From the NCBI GenBank assembly GCA_030998015.1, contig JARWMV010000234.1:1364001-1428000 (forward strand): a stretch of DNA of 64,000 nt, written 5' to 3'. This document shows, one piece after another, positions 14,751 to 25,168 of the stretch; within the stretch, counting starts at the first letter, position 1, and the number at the start of each line of letters is the position of its first letter. A program made the translations under genes and the position numbers. Source of the stretch: Ceratorhiza oryzae-sativae. Lineage: Eukaryota > Basidiomycota > Agaricomycetes > Cantharellales > Ceratobasidiaceae. Below the pieces are notes generated by a model. That model was not told the origin of the DNA, made no database searches, and was given only the letters and a program-made list of their open reading frames with translations.

Positions 14751-16871
14751 CTACCGCGACCACTGCTGCCCGTCCACCTGTTGTGCCTTGCGCTCTTGGC
14801 CCTTTTTATATACCTCTCGCTCGACCCGCTTCTTCCCCAACTGCTCAACGCGTTTCTGCTTGTTGTTCCTCGGCCGTTTCGACCCCTCGCCCTCCTCTTC
14901 CACTTCTTCAGCCTCGTGCGGCATCTCTCTCCTTCGCTTGCCTTTGGACTTGACCTTCTCCTCGTCTTCCTCGACCTCGTTCCCCCCCTTCGACGGCCGC
15001 TCACCCGCCATGGCAATGTTCACCCTCGGAGGCACCGCAAATCCAAACGCCTTGCCCACTTTGGCCAGATCGAGTTTGTTCACATCGAATATCTTCTTCA
15101 GCGAATAGGACGCGTACGACTGCAGATAAGACCTATATCCATCCAATGCCGATCGGTGCAAATAGTAATTCTTCTGCAGCAATTTTCGAGCTGTTTCGCG
15201 ATTGAGTTACGATTGCGACTTGGCGTTGGGGATTGGGGAGAGAATGCTCACCTGGGTCTGGACATTCGCAACCTTGTCTGCAGGGAAGCTAAATTCGTTC
15301 AAGGGCACGCGTGCCTCTTTGAGGTATCTGAGGAACCCAAGCTCACTCTCGAGAAGGAACATTAGGCTCTTGCCGGCCTTGCCAGCTCGAGCAGTTCGTC
15401 CAACACGGTGGATATAGTCTCTCGGGTCATCTGATAAACCGCAGTGAATATATTGCTGATCGTCAGGCACACAATTTGTCTCACCAGGAGGGTCAAACTG
15501 CACAATCCAGTCAACCTTGGGAATATCAAGGCCCCGTGCGGCTACATCCGTACATAGCAAGGTTCCTTGGGATGCGTTGCAGAACTCAAAGAAAGTGGTC
15601 GTCCGCTTTTGTTGCTTTTGTTTACCCTAGTCAAATGTCAATAGTGCATTTACGACCAAACAAGTGAGACGAACATGTAAATCCAAAACAGGAACATCGA
15701 TATAATTGAGCAGTTCTGCGTGATACTTGACCGAGTTGCAAGAAGAAAAGAAGACAACAACTTTCTTCTTGAGGTTTTTCTTCAAGAACGTGAATAGCAA
15801 CAAAAATCTAATCCAATGTTAACGCAAGAACGGTATTGTCAGTGTAGAAATATACCTTCGATCGCTCGGGCAAACTACATATCCCTGGCTGAGCGTATCA
15901 ACTGTACTTGGCGCATTCTGGCTCTCTACGTTGATATGCAAAGGCCCTGGTGTCTGCCTTAGCGATATTCGAGCAAGGTCGGATACTTTGGTCGTTTGCG
16001 TGGCAGAGAACAGCATCGACTGTCGGTTGTCTGCGGCAAACTCGTGAGACACAGAACAAAACCCAATTCCGTAACGCTCACCGTTAGGCAACAAAGCAAT
16101 AATCTGCTTCATCTCTTCCTCGAACCCAATCTCCAATATCCGGTCTGCCTCATCAATCACCAGCCCCTTCAAGTTCCTAAACACGAATCCCTTCGTATTC
16201 TAGATCACAAATGACATCTTCATATTTCCTCCTGGCTCGGAACACGCAGTCCACATACCTGTAAATGATCGAGCAACCTTCCAGGGGTCGCAATCAACAA
16301 ATTAACGCCTTTCTGCAACTTTTCGACCTCGGCTTTCCGATTCGCTCCTCCCATAACAATCCCAAACGTCTGTGAATGATGCCCAGTCATGATCTCCTTC
16401 GCGACGTGGAATATCTGCAACGCGAGCTCCCGAGTCGGCGAAATAACAACAATGCCAGTGCCTACGAACCAAAAATTCCAAGTCTAATTTAGCATTCACC
16501 ACAAGGATATCAAACACAAACGCACCGTTTCGAGGCTTAAACTTCATCCTATGCAGCAGTTCGATGCTCGGGATCAAAAATGCCAACGTCTTTCCACTTC
16601 CTGTTCGTGCGGCGCCCAATACATCCCTCCCCGCGAGTAGCGGCGGGATCGTTCGTGCCTGCACGGGAGTCATGCGGGTCATGCCCATCGCTTTGAGGCC
16701 ATCGAGAGTTGGTTGCGACAGGGAGAGCGACTCGAAAGATGCATCGTCCAATTGAATGCCTGTGGTAGTCGTTTGTGGTTGAGGCTCAGGGAGTTCAGCT
16801 TTGGGAGGTACTTGTGGGGCAGGAGAGCCAGGTGAGGAAGACGAAGACGAAGAGTCCGAGTCAGACATCAT
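14751..16871 (-). CDS. HAS1: DEAD-box RNA helicase HAS1 (DDX18 type), ribosome biogenesis
   Basis: HAS1 acts in the nucleolus on pre-40S and pre-60S particles. The N-terminal tail is Ser/Asp-rich and then Pro-rich. The Q motif region reads [14 protein letters not shown]. Motif I is AARTGSGKT, motif Ia PTRELA, Ib TPGRLLDHL, motif II DEAD in VIDEADRIL, motif III SAT, and motif [13 protein letters not shown]. The Has1-specific C-terminal segment follows ([18 protein letters not shown], then [12 protein letters not shown]), ending in a long Lys/Arg/Glu tail. Two adjacent ATGs (16871, 16868) could both serve as start. At least six introns, including one inside [13 protein letters not shown]. Intact, with all helicase motifs present. 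Confidence 0.95.
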
Positions 16872-17117
16872 GAGCGTAATAGATACCGGATTTTTCGATA
16901 CTTATACAGATTTTTTCGAACTCTAGTTATAATACGAGGGGGTTTCAGCACAGCTGGTTTGGTTCAAGGTCGTTGGCAGATCCAGAATAATTTCAGCGCT
17001 TAACAAAATTCAGACGTAGACCGGACCCTGATCACTCATCCCCAGCCGGCCTCTGTCACCCCTGTAACCTCGCCAATACCATAATATTATACACACACGC
17101 ACATCCACAAAAAAGTC

Positions 17118-17854
17118 CTACTTGTTATGCCACAACAAGGTTTTCAAGCTTCCCCAAGCCTCGGAATCCCGATACAAATACTGCATTGAGTTGGCCATCC
17201 CAGGTTGCAGAGTCTCCGGCTGATTCCTGAACAACCACATCACCGCACCCCACGACACTGCAGCAAACACTGAGAATATCCTCGAGTCAGGAGGAATCGA
17301 CCGAGCCGGTGTCGTCACGCTCGCATTGGGGTTGGGAGGAGGTGAAGGGAATGCTCGTGGGATGAAAGATGCGACGACTCGTGAGCAGACGTACAATACG
17401 ATCTGGGCCAGGGTAAATGAGTCCAAAGCATGGGAACCATAATCGATGACGTACCTGCTCGTTGATGGCTGTCCTGTCGCCGAATACAATGTATCCTCCG
17501 AGCAAACCCGCCAAAAAGGTGTCCGCACCCCGTTCTTTACCACCATTCGCCTTTCGTTGTATTAATAGAAAGGTTTTATACAATGTCACAAATTTAGCCA
17601 AGTTGGTCGCATGCTGTTTGGTCGCCTTGAAGATCATTCGCGCACGTTGCGACCAGCTGTAAAAATGGTTACGATCATCTAAGAGGCAGCTAAAGGGACT
17701 GGACTCACTCGCCGCGGCCGAAGAGAATTGCCATCAGCAACGCATGAGGAAACCGGATCTTGACCCCATACACAAACCCGTTCCTTGCACCTTTGAGAAT
17801 GGCGAGATAGTCGTGGAAACGAGGGTCACGAATAATAGCTTCTAGTGAAGACAT
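17118..17854 (-). CDS. Peroxisomal membrane protein PXMP4/PMP24-like
   Basis: Three exons encode a Tim17/Tim22/Tim23-PMP24 superfamily protein. The first exon runs from MSSLEAIIRDPRF to GARNGFVYGVKIRFPHALLM and closes with FGRG, the PXMP4 signature region. Then come ATKQHATNLAKFVTLYKT, ADTFLAGLLGGYIVFGD and INEQIVLYVCSRV. Family members are integral peroxisomal membrane proteins of unclear function. The C-terminus (YLYRDSEAWGSLKTLLWHNK) has no canonical SKL. The start was chosen as the only ATG preceding the conserved segment. Introns are canonical. Confidence 0.85.
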
Positions 17855-18256
17855 TATGAACTAGCTATGGGATAAATCTCGTCAGCCTACTAATACAGCA
17901 AGGGTCAGACACAAGACTCACACTAAGCAGTTGTGCAATAGATAGCAGCAAACAGAGACAGGATGATACACCAAAATACAGTCTATAGTTGACCAAGGGG
18001 CTATGGTGGGTCGCTTAAGGATAGCAGGAGAGCAGTCACCGCCGGAAAGCAACGAGCCGTTAGAGCCGGTATCACATGTTACGGCCATGTGAATTTCCTC
18101 ATCAGAAATAGCTGGCTAAATCACATTTTCATTAGGCATTTGACTTTAAGGGCATAAAAGAACGAATCCACAGGATCGTAAAAGCAAAGAGGCATATACA
18201 AACTCCGAATCAAAATCTAACGATACAATACACGAATAATCACGAAACTAGGCCAA
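17855..18256. other. Intergenic
   Basis: This 402-bp spacer separates the PXMP4-like start from the stop of the next minus-strand gene. Nothing coding or structured was noticed. Confidence 0.45.
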
Positions 18257-19821
18257 TTAGAGTCGCCGTGCGGGCATGGGGGAGAGGTCGTAGTGCGGAT
18301 GCACCATTGTGTAGAAGCCCCACAGAGCAATTGTGGTTATGAGCAACGGAATGCCCAATACAACAGTAAGCTCTCGTAGGAACCAATAGGACATCCATGA
18401 GCGAAGATCATTGCGGAGGCCTTTACGAGCAAGCCAGAGAACACATTCCATAGCCAAGCGCATAATCCCGACTAGAGTTCTCCAAAACGAGGTAGCCCAC
18501 AAGGCGAGGCTTGGTTCGGTAGTGTCAATCAATGCTTCATGATCTGCCTCGCTTCGTTTGAGAGTAGAGTGCCAGGGGCCGGGCTCGGGGATACTTTCGG
18601 TGGGGAATGGAACGAGATTGTGGGTTTCTTTCCTCTTGCTTGAGGATGTACGATTATTAAGAGTAGGACGCAGTTGCGATGAAGTGCCCTTGGTCATCGG
18701 GGGTCTAATCACATTGACGACCGGCGGCGGATGATCATTCGAGGGAGGAATCACCGCAACTGCTTCTATAGGACTCGCAGGAGTGACATTAATGTGCAAT
18801 GGAGGGGCTGTGTCTTTAAGCGTCTGGGTTTCTGCGAGGGAGGAGCGTGATTGGGAAGCAGTAGAGCCCTCGTGCTCGCTACCAGAGGCATTGGCCGTGA
18901 CGCCTGGTGTCTGGATCGTGGTGTCTGGGTGATTATCCTTTTCCCCACGTTCATGTTGGACCTCGTGGTGTGTTTCAGATTCTGTCACAAGCGTGGCAAT
19001 CGTAGGATCAGGGCTCTCCGGCCGTTCACTGTCGGGTGAAGTGACTATTTCGTCTGTTTCGACAACTGGACCAGCAGGTAGGAACACAAAGTCGTCGCTG
19101 ATAGCAGTCGAACCTCGGATGGGGGTTAGTAGCACATCAGCCGACGACCCGACTGAGTGACGTCGAGATGCCAGAGGGCCCTATTACAGCAAAAACGTGA
19201 GAGACGAGTTTAACGTTCTAAACGTAATGCTTACCCGGCCTCGAGATGGCAAAATGAGTTCGCTTTCACTCCATCCCTGAGCCGGTTGGTCCATAGAGTG
19301 ACGCTGAAACAATAGCGTAAATTAATGTATTTACACGTATAACAAAAAAGGGATTACTCACGCCCAGAGTGGCAGGTAAACTATTCGATTGCGGTTTCTG
19401 CTCAGGAGGCTACCCACCGGTAGTCAGCACGGCGACCAGGAGCAAGGGGATGTGCTGGAGTGCCTACCGTAACGCTACCTCCCTCTTCAGGCGACGAGTC
19501 CGAGCGTTGGTGTTGGCGGAATCGCTTGACGAGTTTTCGCTGTGGGCGTTTAATGACATCACCGTTTGGGACCTGGCCTGAAGGGTCGTGCGTCTCATCC
19601 AACGAACGGTTGGGCTTGTGTAAACGATTTCGAGGTCGCGAGGTGCTCAGTACCGAGCTGTAAATTGAGCGTTGCGAGGTGCTCATGGGATCCTCGGCGG
19701 CCAGCGTAGCGGAATCCGGGGCCTGTTGACAGGGACGTTAGTCGTCTGCTCCACAGGTGCCAGTGCGGGGGATAGCCAAACTCACACTCTGTTTATTACG
19801 CCTGATTGAAAAGGCCTTCAT
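18257..19821 (-). CDS. Uncharacterised protein with a C-terminal membrane anchor
   Basis: I do not recognise this gene. The first exon (19821-19786) gives MKAFSIRRNKQS. Later exons run through a basic, Ser-rich segment with a KRPQRKLVKRFRQHQRS cluster. The last large exon, from about 19185 down, is acidic, Pro/Ser/Thr-rich and probably disordered. Near the C-terminus an amphipathic, Trp-rich stretch (LALWATSFWRTLVGIMRLAM) is followed by one strong membrane helix (VVLGIPLLITTIALWGFYTMV) and a 14-residue tail. This suggests a tail-anchored protein of the ER, mitochondrial or nuclear membrane with a large cytosolic disordered part. The start was chosen because the short first exon splices in frame; internal exon limits are less certain. 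Confidence 0.6.
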
Positions 19822-20421
19822 GGTTGCTAGCTCGGTCGTCGGTCGAGCTCAGGGGAGATGTGGGGGCGCCGACGGCTTCTCGGGTGGCAAGTTTGAGCAG
19901 TCACCTGGAGCCTGCAGGTTGCCTGAATGAGAGCCGGCGACAGAGCTAGAAGCAGCCGAGACAGGCGGGCGTGAGTACAACGGCGGCGAGACTTTCGGCG
20001 ACGGTGCTCACCGCTCGGATGATGGGTCGGAGATGGTCACACAGCACGTGCCCCCAGTTATCGCCCGTGTGATTATGTACGCAGCGGCCGACAGCGGAGA
20101 GAGGGACCAGCCCGCCGCCGACCGAAAAAAACCCAGGTCTTATACCACAGGTCCTCCCACGATGTTCGACCTGCCTCATTGCTGATGCACCCTGGTTGGC
20201 GCCCGTTTTGTATTCATGCGATCCAAATATATCCAGCCACACCCGCCTCCAATGCCCAATGCGAGCATTGATGAATTGGTATTCAAAAAAGTGACTCACG
20301 CCAGCTCAGATGTGGTTGGCTGAGATAGAGCCTGATTCGTGGAGAACAGCATCATCGATAGATCAAATGAAATCCTGCATCTTGCCGCCGGGGAAGAACG
20401 AACCACGACAACCGATCTTCA
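19822..20421. other. Divergent promoter region
   Basis: This 600-bp spacer lies between two divergent genes. Short reading frames cross it on both strands but none has a motif or joins to an exon. I see no clear TATA element. Confidence 0.4.
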
Positions 20422-21294
20422 ATGCAGGCACCCGCGAACCTTCCCGGCGATCCATACGACGTTGTGGTCAAATCCGCCCAGGACCCAGCCCAGGGCGCCA
20501 TTCCTGCCCATTCTCAGCGCCTTGCGCTCGGCAGCCACGTTTTCCGGTCCATGATCGAGATTGGCTCCTTGGCGCTTGCTCAACAAACCAACGCACTAGA
20601 AAGCACCAACCTGCCAATCGTTGAAGTAGATGAACGCCACGAGCTTCTCTTGCTGTTGGTCAACTTGCTCGAGACGCCACCCGAGTTTCCTCCCCCGACG
20701 GCAAACAGTCCAGCACCTTTATCCGCAGTTCCGCTCGAGGGGGATCCTCTGAGCAGCCTCCTGCCATGGCCGCTCATCGTGACCTTGCTCGACATCGCCG
20801 ATAAATACGATCTGTCCGATGATATACTCGCTCGGTTACATGCACACGTCCGAAGCCATGCACCTCTATATCCCTTGCAAGTCTACGGTCTTGCCTCTCG
20901 ACTCGGTCTAAAGGACATCGCTTCTCTAGCGTCTTCTTTTCTTCTTCATCCTCCTATGCACGAGCGCCTGCTTTCCGAAATCGCAGCGTTACCTACAGCG
21001 AGCTCATACCACCTTCTGCTCGTCCTCCAAATGCACAGACTAGAGAAGCTGAAAGCGATCGTTGCAACTGAGCCGATCTTCCCACATGAATACGGAGCAT
21101 GCTCCAAGCACGGGACATCCCCCGCTAAAGCGGCTTGGGAAGCTCGTCGGGGATTGGTCCTAGAACATATGCACTCGGGCTCAGATGTCGCCGACATGAT
21201 GGAATGTGACGAAGATGTCGGAAGGGATTTGAAAGATTGCTCCGATTGTTCCTTAGGATGGAAAAGAGCGGTCGAAATGATGAGGGTAGGTTGA
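20422..21294 (+). CDS. BTB/POZ-like domain protein, intronless
   Basis: A single exon of 290 residues. The opening segment, DPYDVVVKSAQ then ALGSHVFRSMIEIG, resembles the BTB fold start (DVVLRS..., 'SHVF..M...'). PWPLIVTLLDIADKYDLSDD and YGLASRLGLKDIASLASSFL match the helical half of the BTB-like proteins that are abundant in Agaricomycetes. The C-terminal part has Cys and His residues (EYGACSKHGTSP, CSDCSLGWKRAVEMM). Such proteins usually mediate protein interaction; the partner is unknown. The C-terminal end (MMRVG, stop) coincides with a GTAGGT donor-like site, so the real end may continue in a further exon. Confidence 0.7.
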   Translation: MQAPANLPGDPYDVVVKSAQDPAQGAIPAHSQRLALGSHVFRSMIEIGSLALAQQTNALESTNLPIVEVDERHELLLLLVNLLETPPEFPPPTANSPAPLSAVPLEGDPLSSLLPWPLIVTLLDIADKYDLSDDILARLHAHVRSHAPLYPLQVYGLASRLGLKDIASLASSFLLHPPMHERLLSEIAALPTASSYHLLLVLQMHRLEKLKAIVATEPIFPHEYGACSKHGTSPAKAAWEARRGLVLEHMHSGSDVADMMECDEDVGRDLKDCSDCSLGWKRAVEMMRVG

Positions 21295-21434
21295 CTTGGC
21301 TTCAACAGCGGGATCGACGCTAAAACTCCCAAAGTACAAAGCCAGTAAGGTTCCTCGTGAGATTTCGCAGCTTCCGGGTAGTAACATTTAAGTAAAATAT
21401 TATACAACCATACTCCATCATAATATCACCTACA

Positions 21435-22088
21435 TCAACTTATGTTGTTCGGCCTCGCCTGCATCGAAGCCCCTAGAGGACTAATCCTTGACTCCATCGC
21501 AGCCAACTGATCTACCAGATCATCCATAGCGGACCTCGGCGCGGGCGAAGTGGCCTCCAAATGGTTCGCCGTTACATGAAGAACAGCAGTCGGCGCAGAA
21601 CCAGCTTTGTTGGCAAGAGCGCACCCATGTCCGGATCGAATCCGGGCGCGATCCGTCTCAGTGCCTCCTTTTTCTTCCTAACTTTTTCTTCTTCCCGGGC
21701 TCGCAAGTACGCATCTCTTCGTGCGGCATGTGCTGCCAAAGTCGATCGTCGAGAGGATTCGAGTGTGATGATGTGAGGTTCGATGGTAAATGGATAGACA
21801 AACTGTGAGACCACGTCAGGATGCCTTGTCGCAAAATCACCCATAGCTACCTACATAGGCTGTTACATCGTCCGGCAAAGGGTGGATGTCAGATGGCAAC
21901 TCGACCTAACGGAGGTCAGTCACATGCTCAAGGTGCAAGGTGCCACCAAATACTCACCGGACGGGGGACCCGTAACGAAGGTGACTTGATAAGTGGGATA
22001 TTAATATTATGCAGCGACCCTATTACGAATAATGAGATAAACGCGCCTTTTCGGGCATTAATGGTAGGCACTTACGTTGCTCGGCCAT
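21435..22088 (-). CDS. Small conserved hypothetical protein, Arg/Lys/Glu-rich
   Basis: Four or more short exons assemble in frame. MAEQ (from 22088) joins to LTFVTGPPSG, then VELPSDIHPLPDDVTAY, then FVYPFTIEPHIITLESSR. The last join uses a GTAGGT donor and CACAG acceptor (52 nt). A highly charged helix follows (AYLRAREEEKVRKKKEALRR), then IAPGFDP. The C-terminal part (SAMDDLVDQLAAMESR) lies in a different frame. It is reached either by one base missing from the short A run (T run on the plus strand) at 21606-21608 or by a 47-nt intron with a weak donor. I regard it as a basidiomycete conserved protein of unknown function; no catalytic motif is seen. Confidence 0.6.
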
Positions 22089-22223
22089 ATCAAGATAGCC
22101 GATGAGGGTGTGGTTGGTCGTGATCAGGTTACTCCCTGTCAGCCACCAATTAGCGCCACCGTGGCACGTGATCATGACTAGGTACTTCTTGGATTCGTCG
22201 ATGACGTGTGCATTGATGGCGCA

Positions 22224-22230
22224 TATATAA
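22224..22230 (+). promoter_or_regulatory. TATA-box-like element
   Basis: TATATAA lies 82 bp before the ATG at 22312 of the small membrane-protein gene. Position and sequence fit a fungal TATA element. No experimental support. Confidence 0.4.
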
Positions 22231-22311
22231 GTTGCCCGTTTCAGCTGCGCAGAAGCTCTTTTGCGACCACCACCCCTTTTTCGTTGTAAATAGTTCTGTA
22301 CATATCTCACT

Positions 22312-22725
22312 ATGCTGTCTCTTGAGTATGCTCTACCTAACCTTGCGATTGCCCTCATGGGGATAGCGTATAACATTACAAATGCATTTTTTAATGTTAT
22401 TTATCTTACTACCGCCTTGATTCAAGCTGTGTTAGGTGTCATGATAAACGTCGCCAAGGTCTGTAGTGTCTCGTAATGCAATGGCTCTTCTCGTTGACAA
22501 CATATGCAGGCGTTGGGCCTAGCCCTCTACAACTTGGTAGCGAGCTTTGTAGTCTTTTTAATTGGTAACCCAATTGAGCTTTCACGAGTTGCATTGATGA
22601 ACGCGATTGGCAACCTGTCAGGAAATCTTCCGATAATGATCGTAATCTGGGTCATCGTCTTGATGTACCACCACTTTTATGGTTTGCGCAGGAGAAGGCA
22701 CCAACGATCGATCAAGCGGCGATGA
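22312..22725 (+). CDS. Small multi-pass membrane protein, unknown
   Basis: Two exons (22312-22458 and 22510-22725) give 120 residues with phase-0 splicing (AAG|GTCTGT, TGCAG|GCG). The protein is very hydrophobic, with about three membrane helices: ALPNLAIALMGIAYNITNAF, LGLALYNLVASFVVFLIG and LPIMIVIWVIVLMYHHFY. It ends in a strongly basic tail (LRRRRHQRSIKRR), which by the positive-inside rule should face the cytosol. I do not recognise the family. A TATA-like element and the in-frame junction support a real gene. Confidence 0.5.
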
Positions 22726-22967
22726 ACAATAGCTTTCGGGTGCGCTCTTGGCTTGGACAGGGTTGGTTCAAGAAGAATTGATTTTATAAATACGAAGAAG
22801 AGCGAAAGCGGCAGAGCACTAGTAATACAATCATATACTCCAGGCCATAGGTTGCATAGTGGCATAGAAAGACCTAATAGTAGAAGATGATACTTTAGCA
22901 TTCTGTTCACAGATAAGCAAGAGACCCGGCCAATCTCACCTGAAAACATGCTCGAGACGATCCATAA

Positions 22968-23174
22968 TCAAAGCGAGATCGCGCGTAGCATTGGCATGTG
23001 CTGGTACACCATCGTCGAGGCCAGCGCAAAGACAAAGAGCACGGTGGCAGAGAGCATCGCTACGTTGGGCAACGAACGGGTAGTGGGGGTAGCGTTTGAA
23101 ACAGGCAGCAACGAGATGTTGTGCTTCTTGTAGCGGGGGGTGTCTTCGTCCCAAGGGTACTGGAAGCGATGCAT
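22968..23174 (-). CDS. Putative small single-pass membrane protein
   Basis: This 68-residue reading frame begins MHRFQYPWDEDTPRYKKHN and ends in a hydrophobic helix (VAMLSATVLFVFALASTMVY). Third codon positions are GC-rich like neighbouring genes, which argues for coding. It is tail-to-tail with the small membrane-protein gene at 22312. No family is recognised and no intron supports it. Confidence 0.4.
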   Translation of the reverse strand: MHRFQYPWDEDTPRYKKHNISLLPVSNATPTTRSLPNVAMLSATVLFVFALASTMVYQHMPMLRAISL

Positions 23175-25168
23175 GGTGTGACTGAGAGAACGTTAGACGA
23201 TGAAGAAAGTCAGGGATAAAACTAGACTGACTGTGTAGTGGTGCAACGAATAACCGAGGAGCAAGAGGCAGAAGAGTGACGCAGTAGTTATTGAGGATCA
23301 TCATTCTCTGCAGACATCTTTTATACCTCTCCTACTCTGGCCTAACGGATGGCCGCACCGTCGAAATGACGGAGATGGACCATGACAATAGGTGCGCCAC
23401 GCGGCGCGATCAAGCTCTCCAATTTCAACTCGCAGAGCTTGACTCGGCTCACTCGCAGCCTTTTGTTGCGGACTCAATCTATGGCCCCTATGGAACAATG
23501 GTGATCACCGATGAGCGGACCGTCGAGCACCAGGGCTGAAACCGCCCAGGTGGGGCCGGGCAAGGCGAGCTGTCCGTGTCTCATACCTGTAACGCGGGTG
23601 GTTATCATTGCGGGATGCGGAACGGTCTCGCACAGGAAACAGAGGTGCGCCGTTTAGCTGACCGTGACAGCAAGACGTCGGCGTAGGTCGGACCGTAGTT
23701 CTCACTCTCACATGACAGTTGAGCTAGCCCTCGACTCCGAGGGCTAAGCTAGGCTATATGTTAGACCATCCGGATGGGGAAATTCCCCTGGAGATAATCA
23801 GGAGCCCTAAAACTAAAGTTTGACCCCCCCCCACGTATCTTGTTCGGCATGATATTTGTCTTATCTTCCCGGGTAACTTGTACCTCGGTCGGGCTTTCGT
23901 TTAGTCTAGCAATACGTATTCACCCTAAGTCCCTCGCATGTGGTCAAATCAGAAGTTAGCTTATTGGTGTATCATCTAAACGTTGAACCATGGGTTCCGA
24001 CGGAATTACGCATTCCTCTAGGCGGTAGTGAACGCAAAAACGTTCACCAACCCTATAGCCCTAGCAAAGCGATCAGCCTCTCATAGCCCTGCCCATTCAC
24101 ACAAGTCAATTCATTCAGGCGATGACAACGGTGGCGCCGGCGCCGTGCGAAGCATAGATAGCAGTCGGCCTGGCTCGCATACAGGCGCATCGCAGTTCTT
24201 CAATCCCTGACTTGCAGCATATAGGATAGCTTCCCGGTCAGTTTCAAACCACTCGGGGACCAATCATAAGGCGTACTGCACAGCGTGTATATATATAAAC
24301 TAGTATGACTAGAACCTTGTTCGCACACGAATATCGGTAGTCAAGGCCTTTGGCACGCGACCCTTTTAGCCCGCGCAGTTCTATGATTCAGACAAGGTCT
24401 AGCTCGGAATGAGCGCTCCGCATGGGACCTGTTGTGTGTAATAAAGTAAAAGGTTGTTTTCAATTTACACATGATTACAGCATAATATGCTGTCTTCCTG
24501 TTCTCGACCTTGCCAACAGAACAAACCCCTACCGAAGTGAGAGAATTCGGCTACCGAAGGGATTGGGTGCGGCGCGCTTGCGAGGCACACTGACTGTATC
24601 AACTAGGAATTTCAGAGCCAAGCTTACTTTTTCATATGACCGCAACATAATGAAAGGCTGTATTTCAGCTTTAGGCGAGTCTGGACCATATGTATGGATT
24701 CGGCAATGATGATCCCAATGAAAGCAAACAAACAGGGAGGCTGCAGCTACGGACCGCGAAAGCACAGGGACACGAAGTGTGTCTTTGAACGGATAACGTT
24801 ACACCGGAAAATGTACAAAAACCAGAGAGGGAAAGAACGACCGATCGGAGTCATTTCCGTGAAGATAGCCTTAGTGTACAGTCAACAAAGAGATGTAAGA
24901 CAATCTGAGGGGTATGGCGAATGCAAGAAGGGAGAAAGCGTCAAGAAACTGCTGCAAACGGCATGTGATAGTAACGACAAGGAAATAAAAGAGAGGGTGT
25001 GCAATGGCAAAATCGAGGGTCCGCGACCGGACGTAATGTAAAATAACGAAATCTTACGCCGGCTCTGCAGGATTTTTTTCTTTCTAAGGGTCGGTTGTTG
25101 ATCTGCCTACAAGCACAGGCTAAGGATTGCTTGGACAATCGGATAGTGCAAGCTGACTCACAAACAGT
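23175..25168. other. Gene-poor stretch of about 2 kb
   Basis: No supported gene on either strand. It contains a run of nine or ten C near 23825, a TATATATATA stretch near 24288 and several short unsupported frames. No terminal repeats, transposase motifs or RNA gene signatures were seen. It could be long intergenic DNA or the remains of a decayed element. Confidence 0.4.

Noticed and set aside
14459..14953. 164-residue plus-strand frame opposite POM33-like and HAS1
   Set aside because: Antisense shadow of two well-supported minus-strand genes.
21785..21844. Start MGDFATRHPDVV for the small gene at 21435-22088
   Set aside because: These residues are intronic: a GTAGGT donor and CACAG acceptor join DDVTAY directly to FVYPFTIEPH, and upstream exons carry the real start.
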